DNA of 64,000 bases from Setophaga petechia (taxonomy: Eukaryota > Chordata > Aves > Passeriformes > Parulidae). Below the pieces are notes generated by a model. It searched no databases, was not told the origin of the DNA, and was given only the letters and a program-made list of their open reading frames with translations. The translations under genes were made by a program, and so were the position numbers. The stretch covers positions 4,545,001 to 4,609,000 of the forward strand of contig JANCRA010000014.1 in NCBI GenBank assembly GCA_024362935.1, read 5' to 3'. Shown in pieces: positions 1-14,444 of this stretch. Positions within the stretch are counted from its first letter, which is position 1; the number at the start of each line of letters is the position of its first letter.

Positions 1-3000
1 TATTTTGTACGTGCTAATTGTTGGGAACGCTGTCAGATGGTTCAGCAAATTGGAAATGACAACATCAACCTGCTCAATCCATTAAAATCTCTACAGGATC
101 ACAAGGGACATTGTCAGCCAAGTGATGCTGGCACCCCGTGGTAAAGCCATCTTGATTCTTATTAATGACTGGCTTTACAAATGAGCAGATTTCCTCAGCG
201 TGCCCTGCTCCCTCACATTATCCAGGAGGGGCATGGGCACAATGTAAGGAAACCCAGAGGTAAAAGAGAAGACTCTCACCCCAGTGCAGACTTAATAAAG
301 AGAACAGATGAGTAAAATTTAAATAGGTCCCAGGCCACACGGCCAAGATAAAAGGCTGGAATAGCTTTCTCCTTGTCCGAGGACCACTGCAGGAGTTTGG
401 AGGGAATGCAGTGCAGATTCTGGACCAGGTTTTTCTAGGAAAGAAGTGGTATCTTTTGTAAAAACTCTCGGGTCCCATCTTCAGGAGAAGCTAAGGAAAA
501 CAACAACCCCATATCCCCAAACCAAGCCAGCTATAATTCAGCTCTGGGTAGTCATTTGGGGGAGTCAGTGTTTAATACCTTGACCTGGACCTTAGCTCCT
601 TTGTGCAGAAACACAAGCCAGCTTCAGTCCAAAAAGCTGTAGAGATAAGTTAGTGCCATGCTACACCCAAGCCAATATATTGTAGTATTTATTTCCACTA
701 TATTTATTACCTTGGCTTTGGTATTTCCCCAAAGCAGAAAGCAGCTGTGTCTAACTTCCACACCAGAATTTTCAACTAGCCAGGACTGCTGGCAGAAAAA
801 CTTGCATCTGTTTTCATCCATCCTGATAGACACATACAAAATAATTTTGCTTTTGAAAATGTTGTCCTAAAGCTGCTAATCCATTGTAGGTGTGAGATAC
901 TCAGCCCATCCAAAAGCTGAATGTGAAGATCCTGTATCTCACCCAGCTCAGCATCAGCAGGGCCCACTCCTCCTCAAAGGACAGTAGCACTGTCATAAAG
1001 ACCCCAATATCTCATTGTCCTAATATTGATGGTTCTCTAATACAAAAGAAATAATAATTTTTTCACTTCCCTATTATTTCTGCACTCTCCTTGTCTCTGC
1101 AATGTTGCAGTGGTATAAAAGCCTATCGGGATGGATCACAGAGAGTGCATTAATTCAAAACAGTGATGGAATAATGGCTATGACACAGGAGAAAAACACA
1201 AAGCTGTTATTTAAGAGCAAAATTTTATTTAAGAGCAAGATTCCCATTGTTTTGTGGTTTAGGACTGTGGAACATGTCCCAGGAATGGCACATTCTCTCC
1301 TTTGATATCCCCAGCTGCACCACATTAGTGTCTCATGAGCCAAGCTGCTGCAGACTGTTAGTATTTCTTTATCTTTCATTTATGCCATCTTGTCTGCTCT
1401 CCTGGGCTGCTCCAAGGCAGGCTGACATTGCCAGGGAGATTTACTGCGTGTACTTTGTATACAATTTAATTAGGTCTCTATTCATGCCTGTCACCTGACA
1501 CTTACATAAGAAATCACTCATAAAGCGCTCGCACAGGACGCAGATCAATACGTGTCGTAACTGCACGGTGACTTTCAGGCTGAAATTAAGTGCCTGCACT
1601 TCCTCAGGCTGTGTCCACCTCTGCTTTATGGGCTTGGAGACACACGGGTTTGTCCATGGGGTGTTCTGCAGCCAGGCTCAGCATGCTTTGGTCACACAGA
1701 GGCACCAGCTGCCCCAAGCACAGGGGTCTCAGCACAGCTGGGGTGGGACATTCCCTGTCTCCTCTCATTTTTTGGCACACAGCAGCTGCAGCCAAGCAGG
1801 TGTGCAGGAATTAAGGCTTTAAAGAAGGAATTGTTTCTTTCTGTCACTTCAATTTCGTTTTATTAGAGTTTCTGACTGCTTTAAGCTTCAAACATAGCTG
1901 GTAAGTGTAGCTAGAACACAGTACTATTATAATATTGTCACTTCCATTTTTGCCTGTGTTTCTAATAGAAATCTAAATGATTAGGTGTTTAACTTTCATG
2001 CTCCATCAACATGAGGCAGAAAAAATACAGCTGCCTATATTAAGGTCTAGCACTCTGGAAAGGGCCCTTTTGGAGAGGGGATTGTCTCTCAGCTGTTGGG
2101 TTAAATGACTTTTCCTCACCCTGGCTGAGATGGGCCTCCCATTCCCTGGGCAGACCATCTCCAGAGCAGGAAGGATGGATTATCATTCTGTTTTGGGGTG
2201 AATATTCAGTGTATGCCAGTACTGTGCCCTTGTGCAGCCCAGCCCAGCAAGGCTGAGCTGTGAGTTTGCCTTGAGTGAGTTTACACCCCAATTCCTGCTC
2301 TCCTTCTCTTCCTGCAGCCTCGTGAGTACAAAATCTGTGAGGAGAGGGTCTTCCTAAACTTAACCTCCCAAGTTACATGGAGGAGAGCCCAGGGCAGACT
2401 TTCCTTCCAGGCAGAGGGAGGGAGGAACCTGCAGGAACAGGGTGCCACCAAGTGTGCAAGACATACAGGAATCTACAGAGAAGAACAGCATCTGGGGTGT
2501 AATTCCCTCCAGAAAATTAATGCCTTCCATATAATATTTACACGAAAAAAATTTAGTAAAACCTGAAAAGACACATAGTCTATCTAAATACTGACTTGTA
2601 AAGATGCAGGAATACACTTGACAGCTGAAGGGATTTTTCATTTTTCAATTAGCAAATGCATAGCAGAGCTCCATTTTCTATTTTCTGTTTGTTTTTTGAA
2701 AAGAAGATACCTGGGTGCATGCATTCAAACACACTCAGGAGACATCATCAGTCATTTCCTGAGCTTTCCTTCATACTCTTAATTGCATTTTCATGTGTCC
2801 TTTTCCTCTCAGCTGTGACATTCAGCTCCAGAGCTCTTTCTCCTCCTTCCTGGCCCCTTGAGAGCCACTTGCACTTCAAGAGTCTTCTTTTGAGAAAGGG
2901 GAAACTTCATCAAAGGAAACAATCTTGACAAATGTGGACTGTACTGAGGGAGGTGACTAAATAGAGGTGGGAAGCCTAAATTTCACTCCCATTTGGACTC

Positions 3001-6000
3001 CTTTTTCTTGGACTAAAAACCAAAACTCTTTTTTCAAAGCTTCAATGAATGGTCCCCACAGGCTGTTTTCCTCTTTTCAGAGATATCTGTCAATAAATCC
3101 TTTCCACCCAGCAGCATTATTAAAATTTAATCTGAAATCATCACACTGTATTCTACAAGATTGCTTCCATGTGATACAAACAGCAGCACTGTTTTAAAGA
3201 GCAGAAATAAAAGATTACAATTCCTCCATCTGGACATTTAAATCTACATTTGAAGTCTCAACATCATTTTGAAATCTTCAATCCAGAGAACTTTGGGGTG
3301 ATTCCCATTCTTACAGTTTACAGGAAAGACATCCCTCTGCACTCGAGCACATCCAGGAGATAATCTCAAGATGGAAATTAATTTGTAAGCAGTATAATAG
3401 TTCCATTAATAAGATTAATGCCAGGTACAGCTCTATAGATTACTGAAAAGACAAAGCGGCCTGATCCATGCAGTTAGAATGAGATACCTGCATTAATTAG
3501 GATACTCACCTGACAGTAATGGTTACATCAAACAGATCAAGGAGTTCAATCTCCTCTCATCTCATATTTCTTTCTGGTTAGTGCTGTCAATAGCTTTATC
3601 AGTTTTCTTCTGCCATACATATTCAGGAAGAATAATATTGTTTCTTTCTCCATCTTGGTTCTGATCTAAGTGATAATCAGCATCAGAGTTTTTTGTGTGG
3701 ATTTGTTTGAATTAGGGAGAAATCCAGAGGTCTGGTGGGTGTGAAACAAGGCAGCCCTGGCTGCCCTTGTTTGAGCACTGGACACCTTCCCCTTTGAGAG
3801 AGAAGCAGCAGAATCCACCCCCTCATTTTCATGGTGGTGTCTGCAGATTGCCCTGCATCAAGTAAATGGAAGTGAAACAACAACCCAGGCAGGAGATAAC
3901 ATATTTCCATAGTCCAGAATCCTCCTACATGTCTAAAACAAACCCAAATAACACTGCTCAAGCAGAGGGCACAGCTCAGGCCCATGGTGTGCTGATGCTT
4001 TGCCCTGGGGCACCTCTCAGGCACTCCCACACCCACGTGTGCCCTGGCCAGGCCTGTGCCAGCCCTGCTGATGCAGAGCCCAGCTCACAAGTGTGGACAA
4101 GGACAGTGGCACCTGGACAGTGTCCCTGTGCTTGTGCACCCCCAGGACCACACGTGAGCCTTCCCTGGCTCTGCTCTGCAGCCTTGCTGGGAGGGTTTCT
4201 GTCATGCAGTGAGTCAAGCACCAGAGTGCCACATCACCCTAACAACCATCCTTGGGGAAGAAAATCACTCTGTTCTGCTCTGTTGTACTCATTCCCAATT
4301 ATGAGCCAAGTACCTCAGTCATGAATGTCAAAACAGATAATATCTGGTTAAATGATACAAGATAGGAGCAGTTAAGCCATAAGCTGTCATGCACCCACAA
4401 GTGATTGACAGGGAAGCTGTCTCCTGATGGTACCTGGGAATTAGCAGAATGCTTAAGGTGAAGTTATGTCTGCTTAGTAGAGCCCCTGTTGTTCCACATT
4501 AGATGTAATTCTGGCAGTGTTGCTGTTACAACACACTATTTTCTTTTTTTTTTTTTCTTTTTAACAAAGATTACCACGCTTTTGTATCTTTCTGAAAACG
4601 TGTTGGGCCCTCTAACCCGCTGTGCTTAATTTTCAAAACCCAAAGCTACAATTTAGACTAAAGAAACGCTCCATTTTTAATCTCTGCATCCCATGAACCA
4701 CATTGTGCTCAAAACCACTGCTCCCCTTTGAGGGATGGGTACCCTGGGTTCCCTTGAATGGTGAGACCTAGAAACGGTGCAGCTCTCCTTTGATTTCTGT
4801 CTGCGCAGCTTTGGTCGTTGCTAGTGATGCCCAGCTGTGAGATTAATGTGTCATTCTTGTTATGTCAGAATTACTGGCATGCTGTTCTGTCATTTTGCTG
4901 AGCTGCAGGAGCTGCTGGGCAGCTCTGGATTCTCTCCAGCAGGGATGGAAGGAAGTATCAGGCGAGCTACGACTGGGGAATCTGTACTGGAGATTTCACT
5001 GCTCGAGCTCTCAGAGTCACCTGCTTTGTTCTGAGAGGTGCCAAAATCATTTCTGCCTCCTCCTCTGTTCTGAAGGCATTCTCTGAGAGCTTACAGATGG
5101 GAAGGGATGGCCAGGTCAGCCAAAACCAGTTTAGCTCCATGGCCACCCCAAGCCCTGACCTGTGCTGGACCCATCTTCTTCCCTCTACCCACCAAACCAC
5201 TGAGCAGGATCCCAGACACAATTTTGTAGAAGAGCTGCTCTAAGCCAGCTTTATTTGACCTAAATCCCACTCTGGATATTTCCAGAGCAGCAACTATTTG
5301 GGGCCAATGTGCTCCTGAAAGTGAATTTTGCCCTTTTTGCTGAGAGCGCTTTCCCTCAGGCACATGGGTACCCCAGAGAGTGCCCCAGCAAAGGGAGGAG
5401 CTGGAAGGAGGCTGAGCTCTTCATCCTGCTCTCCAACCACATTTCCATGGTTCTTGGACATGCTGGGCAGTTTCAGGAGTTTCCCACCACTTTTGGGGGC
5501 TCCAGGGACACCCCGTACAAGCTCTGGTGTCTGATGCTCCCTCACACTTCTCTGCTTCTCCAAGGTATATTTGAACTCTGCCCATGGTGTTTGTCCAACA
5601 GTGAGGCATTTGGGTAGCATTTGAGTTTGCTGCATTTGAAATGTTCTGACTCTGCATAAATTTGTCAGGACTGAAGATTATATTAACCAGAAACTCAGAG
5701 GGAAATCTCCCAGCCGTGCACACTCAAATGGACTTGCTAAGTGCTCAGGCCAGGAACCCTTTCAGTCCAAGTTCATGATTCAGTGAACCAGCCCTGAAAC
5801 ACAATTTCAACCCTGAAAGTGAGATATGCTCTCATTTCACTCCCATATCTGCAGAGCTTTCTTTTTCTTTTTTTTTTTTTTTATCCTTTTTTAACATTTT
5901 CTGCCCTGGTGTTTATGCCCTGACTGGGCTCGTTCTCCATTGCAAAAGAACATCTATATTGACAAAAGAACATCAGGGGAAACCTGGAAAATATCTTAGG

Positions 6001-9000
6001 AGGTCTTGAACATTACCGAAGGCCTGAGGAGGAACAATTTAGCTGGCAGATAAATCACTGTAACAAGTGACCTGACATTTCCTTCACTTTTGACCATGTT
6101 GCACAGTGAAAATTGACAAAATCCTGTTCCAATTGAAAATATTTTCTCTTGCTTGTGTATCTGGTTAATCCTTAGAAGCACTCAGATTTTCCATCCCATC
6201 ACAGAGGAGCTCAGCTGTGGCTGTGTGCTCATTATTCCCAGCTGGCTGAAGTTATTATTCAGCTTTTCTCATTCCCAGCTATTGTTCTAGTTCACCTTAA
6301 GCCTGTTTCACTAAAAACATCTTTGAGAATGGCAGTGGCACCATTTTCTGGGCAGTTGAGGACTTGAAAGCATGAAAGCCAAACAGGCAGCCAGAGTCAA
6401 TCTGCAAAAGGCAGCTCAAAATCAATAAGATGATACATTTCAGGTGAGAGGATGCTGAATAGTTATTTTAAAATGCCTTGGGATTAGACAAAATGCACTT
6501 CCCACCCCATTCATCTATAATAAGTTGTTGGCAATTTCTGCATGATTGAATTTCATTTCATATCTAGGTTGTATAGTAAAGTTCACTTGCACCTGGTTTG
6601 TTTTTTTTATCAGTCCACAGATTATTTTGAAATGTTTGGAGTTTTGTTTTCTTTTTTTAATAAAATAGTATCACCCCGAGGGCAGCTGGAGCAGATAGCT
6701 CTCTGGGATGTGCCTTCTGTTGAAGAGCTTTTCTTGTAAATAAAATTGTCCTTTTGGGGATGACAGATGAAATGCAGTTTGTGAGAGGGAAGCCAGGGGA
6801 CTTTGCTGTGGGATGTGAGACTTTGCAGTCCTGACAGCTTCCCTGAGGGTGCAGCCACAAACCCCAGTTAGTGCTGGCTCTGGGCACTCCAGAAATGTGT
6901 GAGCACCTGCCCAAAACAGCACTGTCTGGGGGTGTGGGGGGAGTAATGAAAGCTCACTCCCACAGTAATTTAGTTAGCTCCATGATTAATGATTAATGAA
7001 GAAAATGTTAGCAAGCTCAGTAAAGAGAACGCAGGAGGGTCTTTATTTAATTTCCCTCCAGTTCATTTGGGCAGTATGTGCACACTGGAGGTGAGCTAAG
7101 TCAATTTAAGGGATTTTTTTCCTGTGTCTTTACAAAACTTAACTGAGCCTGGTGTGTTCAGGATCTCCTCTAAGTGTGAATGGGAAGGGCTGCCACGGTG
7201 CTCCAGGCTCAGGGGGCTCAGTTGGAGCATCCCAAGGATGGGACAGGTTTCATCTCCTCCAGACAGGGCAGGAGCAGGCACAGGGTCCCTGCAGCTTCCC
7301 TGCCTGCTCCTGCCCACAGGGCAGAGCTCGGGTCACAGCTCCTGCACAGCCCCACCCTGCCAATCCAAACACACTCACGTTTTCCAACCTCCCTGGGATG
7401 CAAACCTGATTTCCTTGTTTACCATCAGCTTCCAAGCTTCCCACAGCAAAAGTCAGCCCATGTTGGGAAAACCCCTACCACCTGTGTGTCTGTCAGTCCC
7501 ACGCTTTTCCAGGGTCACCCTCTGCTGCAAACAAATCTGTTGCTCTCTGGGGTTACTGATCATTTCAGTGCATGATTAGTGTAATGATGGGGAAAAAAAT
7601 AAAAAAAAAGTAGCATAAAGATATACATTTTGCCTCCAGTAATTCCTCCATCTGTTGATAGGCCTAGCAGGGTGTGATGCTCAGCCTGTACAGATTTCAA
7701 ATTAAAGGTTTGCCAAGACACTTAACTGAGTTAAAGGCAAATCAAATACAGCAGCTTCAGGAAATTACAATCACCCCATTGTTTGACTTCCACTGTCTCT
7801 ATTTCATCCACCTGATTCTTAAGCAAAGCAAGATTCAGCTTAGTATTTTAATAGTGTGAGATTCAGAGCATTAATTGCAGATTGGCCAGCTGGTCTTTTG
7901 TGGTCAGAGGAACCAAAATGCAACTTGTGGGTGCCCAACATTCATCCACATGAGTTTGGTGTATCCAAACTTTTAACCAGCACTTGGGCCTCAGTTACAG
8001 AAATCAGACATTTTTAAAAGTTTCCAACTGATATGACTAAATAGTAATAATAATTAATAAATAATGTAATAGTACAAAATATTACTACTAAATAATTAGT
8101 AGTAATAATGTATTTTTTACATTAATGTTTATAGGAGGGTATACGTTGTCCAAGAGTGATAAAGAAATGCCTTTTCCAACATAATTAGTAATTTTAGAAA
8201 TGGCATTTGGACGAATTACCTCTCACAAACATGCAGGTAGGTGAGCAATTTCCTAAGTGAAATATTGATTTTAAAGATTAACAACATTTTCAGAACCTGA
8301 GCACTGCCAAGTGTTTTTGCCAGATGTCCAAATACGTAGCTGTGTAGCTAGAATGAAGACTTAAATAAGTATCTGAGTTGAAATAAATGTCCTATTTCCT
8401 AGTCTCTAATCTTGTTTGAAGCTCTGGGAGTCCCGCCGTTCTCAACATCAGTTGGTAGTCAGCAAGCAAATAAAGCCTGTGTTGGATTAGTGGATTTTTG
8501 TTCCCCCCTTAGGACCTGAACATTTTTTCTTTTCTTTAATGTTCAGGCTGAAACACTTACTGCATAATAACAACAACCTGAGTCAGATGCAAGATGCATA
8601 ACTGTGAAAAATATGTTCATTGCTTTCCTTGCAGCCTGCCAGCTTGGGAAAGACAGAGTCTGGCTCACATTCAAGCTTTGGGGATTGTACCATAATTTTG
8701 AATACAGCCCAGGATGCACCTGAATCAGGAAAGTCAAAGAGACAGGGGGTTTTATCATCTTAAAAGTACTACTGGAAATATATTAAATGGTCAAAGAAAA
8801 AAATCAGATGATATCTGTAATGAGTCTGTGGGAGCTCCTTGCAAGAAGGCCCATGATGGACACCTGGTGTGCACAGTATGAGCTGGTGCCAGACCTTATC
8901 CTGTCCTCAGGCTGTCTCACTCTACAGCCCACCAGAGAGGATGGCAGGAACCACACTCCCTGTTCTACAGCACCAGAACTGGTGAAATCAAGCCTGTGCA

Positions 9001-9871
9001 CCAACCCCCTGCTTTAACCTTCTCTCTGTTGGATGCCAGACCCCAACTTGGATCAGCACGTCCAAAGATGTAGTGCTGATTTTACTCAGGAGACAGCTGA
9101 CAGGAGAAAACACTTCATTTCTGGGCTGTGTGGGTGGTTCCAGCCAAGCTCATCTTGATGGCAATGTGCAGTTCTGAGAGAAATGTCCCCTCATTCATTT
9201 ATATAGAAATAATTATAGATGTATGCAACCATATAATGGAGACATGCAGAGATCAGCACAAATTAATGCAAACTGTGTGTTTATTCTGATGCAGGAGAAA
9301 AGTTCATCTAAGCTCCACTTCCCCTGTATCCTGGATTCTAACTGTGCCCAGAAGCACGTGTCCTGGACAGGGTGGTACACATGGGCAGGAACTGCTGATA
9401 TTTTCCAGCTGTAAAGTCCCAGTCCCCAGCAGTCTGTCCTCACATTTGGTGATGGAGCCAGACAGCACAGGCTGCCAACCAAAAGCCTGGCAAGGCCAGA
9501 ATCTTCTCCTGCAGGATTCTTTCAGTGGGTCTGGCTACTGATTGAACATTCTGTAGATTTTCCATGTGTTTTCTTGATGACAAAAGACCTTCAGTGACTT
9601 TTTCTACTGGTTGTGAAAAGCCAAAATTCAGCTGTTCATGCTAACATGGCATCACAACTTCTTTTGAAACGGTCATCCTAGCAAGTCTTGACACTGGCCT
9701 TGGTGAGACCAATGAAATAAAAATAGAATGAGCTCTCAGCAGGTAAGTCTCTGGGAATGCATTTCCCTCTCTGGCTGTAAATGACCTTACAGCACTGCAG
9801 CCTTCCCCTCAGGCAGAATCTTCTTTTCTTTCACACCACACATGAATCTCACCTTCTACTTGAATTTCCTG
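1..9871. other. Gene-free spacer
   Basis: I see no supported gene here. Open frames are short, lack family motifs and overlap on both strands. The stretch is mixed AT-rich sequence with T-rich runs near 4545 and 5865 and a TAA/TAAT-rich low-complexity patch at about 8035-8110. If the human order (MPHOSPH6 promoter side facing CDH13) holds in birds, this is part of the intergenic desert between those genes. That synteny statement is recalled knowledge, not visible in the window. Confidence 0.6.
8035..8115. repeat. AT-rich low-complexity tract (TAA/TAAT units)
   Basis: Dense run of taa, aat and tta words with almost no G or C. It is best read as low-complexity DNA, not a gene or a defined transposon. 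Confidence 0.5.
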
Positions 9872-10286
9872 TGTGATATTTTTGGGGTCCCCCGTCGAGG
9901 GGAAGGAATGATGAATCTGACTCCATGCTCTTAGAAGGCTAATTTATTATTTTATTATCTATATTAAAGAATGCTATGCTAAAACTATACTAAAGAATAT
10001 AGAAAGGATACAGACAGAAGGATAAAAGATAATAATGAAAAACTCATTACTCTTTCCAGAGACTCACACAGCTGGCTGTGATTGGTCATTAAGGCAAAAC
10101 AACTCACATGAAACCTATTAAAGAATGACCAGTTGGTAAAAAATGTCCAAACCACATTCCAAAGCAGCAAAACACAGGAGAAGCAGATCAGATAATTATT
10201 GTTTTCATTTTTCTCTGAGGCATCTCAGCTTCCCAGGAGAAGAAACCCTGGGGAAGGGATTTTTTTCAGAAAATGTGATGGTGACA
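9872..10286 (-). mobile_element. Solo endogenous retrovirus LTR, minus orientation
   Basis: Read on the minus strand, the element starts with TGTCACCATC and ends with AAAAATATCACA, so it has the TG...CA termini of an LTR. Near its 3' end there is an A/T-rich segment with overlapping AATAAA-type polyadenylation signals (AATAAAATAATAAA), followed by a short U5-like segment containing CCCCTCGACGGGGGACCCC. The length, 415 bp, fits a solo LTR. No retroviral coding sequence and no primer-binding site lie next to it, so the internal region was probably lost by LTR-LTR recombination. It resembles ERV LTRs common in songbird genomes, but the family name needs a repeat library. Target-site duplications are not clear. 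Confidence 0.7.
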
Positions 10287-13200
10287 CTTCTGTGGGAGCT
10301 GAACCTCAGTTTATTGTCCAGGAGCTGGGGTGTGACCCTGCCTCCTGCACAGGCACCTCAGCAGCATCAGTGCCTGTTTCAGCACTGTACACCTGGCAGG
10401 TGGCACACTGCCCTGGGAATGTCACCCAGGGGCCACCACCAGACCTGCCGGGACAGGAGTGGCGCCTCTCATGGTTCTACACCTTGGAGACAAAGTCTTA
10501 CTCCCAAAGGAGAAAGGATTTCCTTCTGCTGTGCTTGAATAGAGGAATGGAACCTGAACCCTGCCTGTTCTCTGCCCAGGCTCTGGTCCCTGCCCGTGGT
10601 CAGAGGTTCAGCCCTTCAGTGAGGCTGTCACCCAGTGACCCTGCTGTCCCTTTTGTGCTGCTTGGCTCCTCCAGTTTGTGCATCTTCCCAGTGATTTCCC
10701 TGCTAGATTTTGAGACCATTTATGACAGAAGACAGGAAAAACTGGCACAATAATCTACCTATTTTTAATTTCTCTCAAGACAACTAACCCTATTCCATAT
10801 GCACAGCCTGCTGACATCTCCTGCCTTTCCCTCTTCATTAAACCATCTTGAAGAGCAGATCTCATTCCAAAAAAGCTGTGAAGCAGCTTCTTCCCTGGGT
10901 AACACTTCTTTGTTCTGGCTCAACTTCTAGAAGTTATTTTGATATTCTGCCTGCGTTAATTCTCTGCTTGGAGGAAAGGACTCTCAGAAATGAGAGGTTT
11001 AAGCTCACATATTTTGCCTTACACACACAGTAGCCAAAGAGTGTGGCTGGCTCAGCTCTTCCTACTGGTGCACCATAACAACTTGTTGAGCCATGGTAAA
11101 AAAATTGTGCTTCCAACCTCTCAATCTGATGCTTCAACCACCTTTGAAAGTGTCACCTTCCTTCTTTACACAGTTTGCAGCTTGATTGTTTAATTAATGC
11201 AGAATTTAACTTTTCCTGAGGACTTTCAGCACTCCACATGAACACTGGGTATTTCAAAAGGTCCAGTGAAACAGCATTGCATAGAGAAGGTGTCCTTTCA
11301 GTCAAGACTGGACCCTTTCCTACATTTTAGAGATGATTAAATGCATATATCTCTCTAATCTGGTTCATAATGGAGCTTTTCTGCATCTTTTCCTCTTCTT
11401 TCACCATAAAGAGGGGTTGAGCTTGGTATCACATAGCAGTCTATTCACTCACTCCAATGCCTACGTGGAGAAAATGGTCAAAGGAGGAAAAGATAGGAAT
11501 TCCTGCTGGGCATGAATATGGGCAGCAGAGCAGCTTACAATGACAACAGGGAACAGATTCACTCCTAATCTTTCCACTAGGACATAGAACATTTCCCAAA
11601 TCTTTTTTACAGATCTGTTTTCAGAGTCCCTGCCTTGGAGCCACCAAAAGAGCAATGCCAGGAGCACAGGTGAGAGAGCTCCCAACCTTCTGGAGGGGAG
11701 CACTGTTCCACAGGGAGCCTTATGTCTGATCCCTGGTTTAATTCTGAAAATACATCAGCTAGGGTATTGGAAATATGCTCCAGTTTTTTTCCTGTGTGCT
11801 GACACTTGGGGATTGTCTGAATGTCATCCAAGCCCGTGCAACTGCAGCTGGGTCACCTGTGCAGCAGGACTGCAGTGCTCGGGTGGCCAGGAAATGGCTG
11901 TTCATTTACCTGCCTGTTACATTCTCTACAGGACTGTTTTATTTGATCTCATCTCTTCCAGCTGTGCAATTTTTTTCCCCATTATGTCCCTTTTCCTCCT
12001 TGCTGTTGATGGGTCAGCAGCACTTTCCCATGGCACTGCTGGCAGGTGGCTGAGTTCACAGAGTGCTACAGTCAGCAGCTTCTGACTCCAGCAGAAACCT
12101 CCTCTGCTCCCCACCGAGCAGCACAGCCCCAGAGCTCCATCCAGCCTTTGAACACCAGGGAGAGCAGGATCCTGAGGCTGGATGTTAGCCCAAGTTCCTT
12201 CAATAACAGCCCAGCATGAGCCCAGATGAGCTGTCAAGCTGGCTGATGATGCTGTTCGAAATTCACGATAATATATTTTTCTAATTTAATCTCTAAAATG
12301 GAAATGCGCATTTCAGCTCATGATTTCCAACTTATCTCCTATTTCCTTTCAGCTTTTCAATGTTGCTGAAATGCCTTGTGCTACAGGCAAAACACACTGA
12401 TTATGATGGGGCTTTTCTTTCAGCAGCTGCCACTGAGCAATGTCACACACAGTGAAAATGGGAAGTTGACTCTGCCCAGTTGTGTCAAACATTTGAAAAG
12501 AAGAGAGGAAAAAGAACTCGTGGTAAAACACAGGTGGTAACTGTGGCTGTTGCATTCTTCTTTCAGGAAGAGAACAAGAAGGTTTTTAAAAGAAATTTAG
12601 ACATGGTAAATCTCCATGAGGTGAGTAATCTGATAAAAATCAGCCCATCAAAAATGCATTATTTGTTAGGCAAATAATTAACTGAGCTCTGGCTCTACAG
12701 CATCAAGACAAATGCATCTGCGTGTCTTTGAAAAGGAAGGGAAGATAGGAAACAATTCATTTCTACAATGTGACTAAAAAATGTGGCCAAATCCTTGTTC
12801 CTACTAATGTAGCCAAGTCTGCGCCTTCTACAACAGGGACAATTTTTTCTGGTCCAAGGGATGAGTGACACACTGGAATTTCAATTCTGAAATTAAAGTG
12901 AGTGCATGTGCCCCTTGCACATTGCAGCCTTGGGGAAATACCAGTGACTCCCATCACTCACACCCAGAGAGAAAACTGCAATTAGAGTGAGAGCTGGGGG
13001 GCTTCCCAATGATCTGAGGCACACGGTGCAGCACTGTGGGATGCAAGAGCTTCTGCTCAAGGGTGTCCTCTGCCTACAGACACAGAAGAAGCCCTGCTTG
13101 GATCCAAACTGGGAAAAACACAGCAAGACACACAGCTACTTGCTGCCTTCAAATAACAGCTGTCCTGAAGCATCACATCTCTGCCTTTTTGCTGTCAAGA

Positions 13201-14444
13201 GACTTTGCACTCTGCCAGGGCAACCTCGATTAGAAGCTGCTTATTGTGACAGCCTGGGGAGAAGTCTTTGTTGGATCAAAAACTCCCCCTTTGTCTTTGG
13301 AGAAGAAGGTTCTCCCTCTCTTTTCCAGGGTGACCTTCTCTGAACCAGCTCTCGGTGCTCTCACCTCTGTTTTGGATAAAACTGTTTGCCCTCAGTGAGA
13401 AGCCGAGCCCAGCAGGTGAACAGCCAGGTACGAGGGACTCATCAAAACCAGCAGCTGTGCATGACTTTCCTCCTGCAACAACAATTTTGCAGCTGATAAG
13501 GGACATTGATTTTCAGTAGATTTCAGTAGATTCAGACCATTTGGGAGTGGGGAGCTAGAATTTCTTGGTCTAATTATATGGCCAGAACTTTGCCATTTCT
13601 TTGCTGTGAAAGAAGGGGCAGGGAAAATCATGTAAGAAAAAGCTGCCCGAGAAAGCAAAGCTGGGAAGAAACTCTAAACCCAGGTCCTCCCTGGGGATGG
13701 CATTTGAGCTAGGTCACCACGCACCCCTGATGGCACTGAACCATGGGTGAGGGCTGCTGGCTCTACCCGTGGCAGAGAGGGAGGAAGCCAGGCTGGCACA
13801 TCTGCAAACAGAGCCTGCATAAGAGGCATCCTGGCAAGCCCTGCCCTGCTGAACTGGTGGCTTTCCAGCTCTCTCCTGGCCTCCACACAGGCACCTACTG
13901 CCTGGCAAAGCCAGGACACAGCTGCTTTTTGCAGTCATGTCTCTGTCTCTTGGCTGCTTCTCTCCCAGAGCCAAGGCAGCCCCTGCCTCTTCTGTCCTTT
14001 GAGCCCCTAAATGCTGCTGGCTCAAAGGCAGGAGCACTGAGAGCCCGTTCCCAACCCTGCACAGCTGCACGCTTTGCCTACGCGACACATTTTGGAGGAG
14101 CCAGAGCCAGCGTGTCCTCCCAAACTGTCATATTGCACAATTCTTCCTTTTCCCCTGTAGTCCTTTTCCCAACAGCTTGGATGTTTCAGCTGGAGGATGG
14201 GGAGAAAGCTTTCCCCAAAGTGAAAGTGGGAGGACAGATCCCACAGGACAGACATCTGCCACCCCTGCCTGCAGCACTGAGCACATCAGAGCCGAGCTCT
14301 GCTCGTCGCGCCGGGGCTCGGTGGGAATTAAACCCAGGGGACCCCATCTCCTCTCCTTTGCTTTAACCACTGTGGGAGCTGAAGATCAGATCTGTGCCAC
14401 GCACTTTGAAAATGTGAGGGATTAATTTAGTCCCTGGAAATATT

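Noticed and set aside
10199..10753. 184-codon plus-strand open frame
   Set aside because: It begins inside the minus-oriented LTR, has no recognisable domain and lacks splice partners. It is best explained as a chance frame in GC-richer sequence.
13743..14366. 207-codon plus-strand open frame
   Set aside because: GC-rich sequence with several overlapping frames on both strands, no recognisable domain and no splice context.
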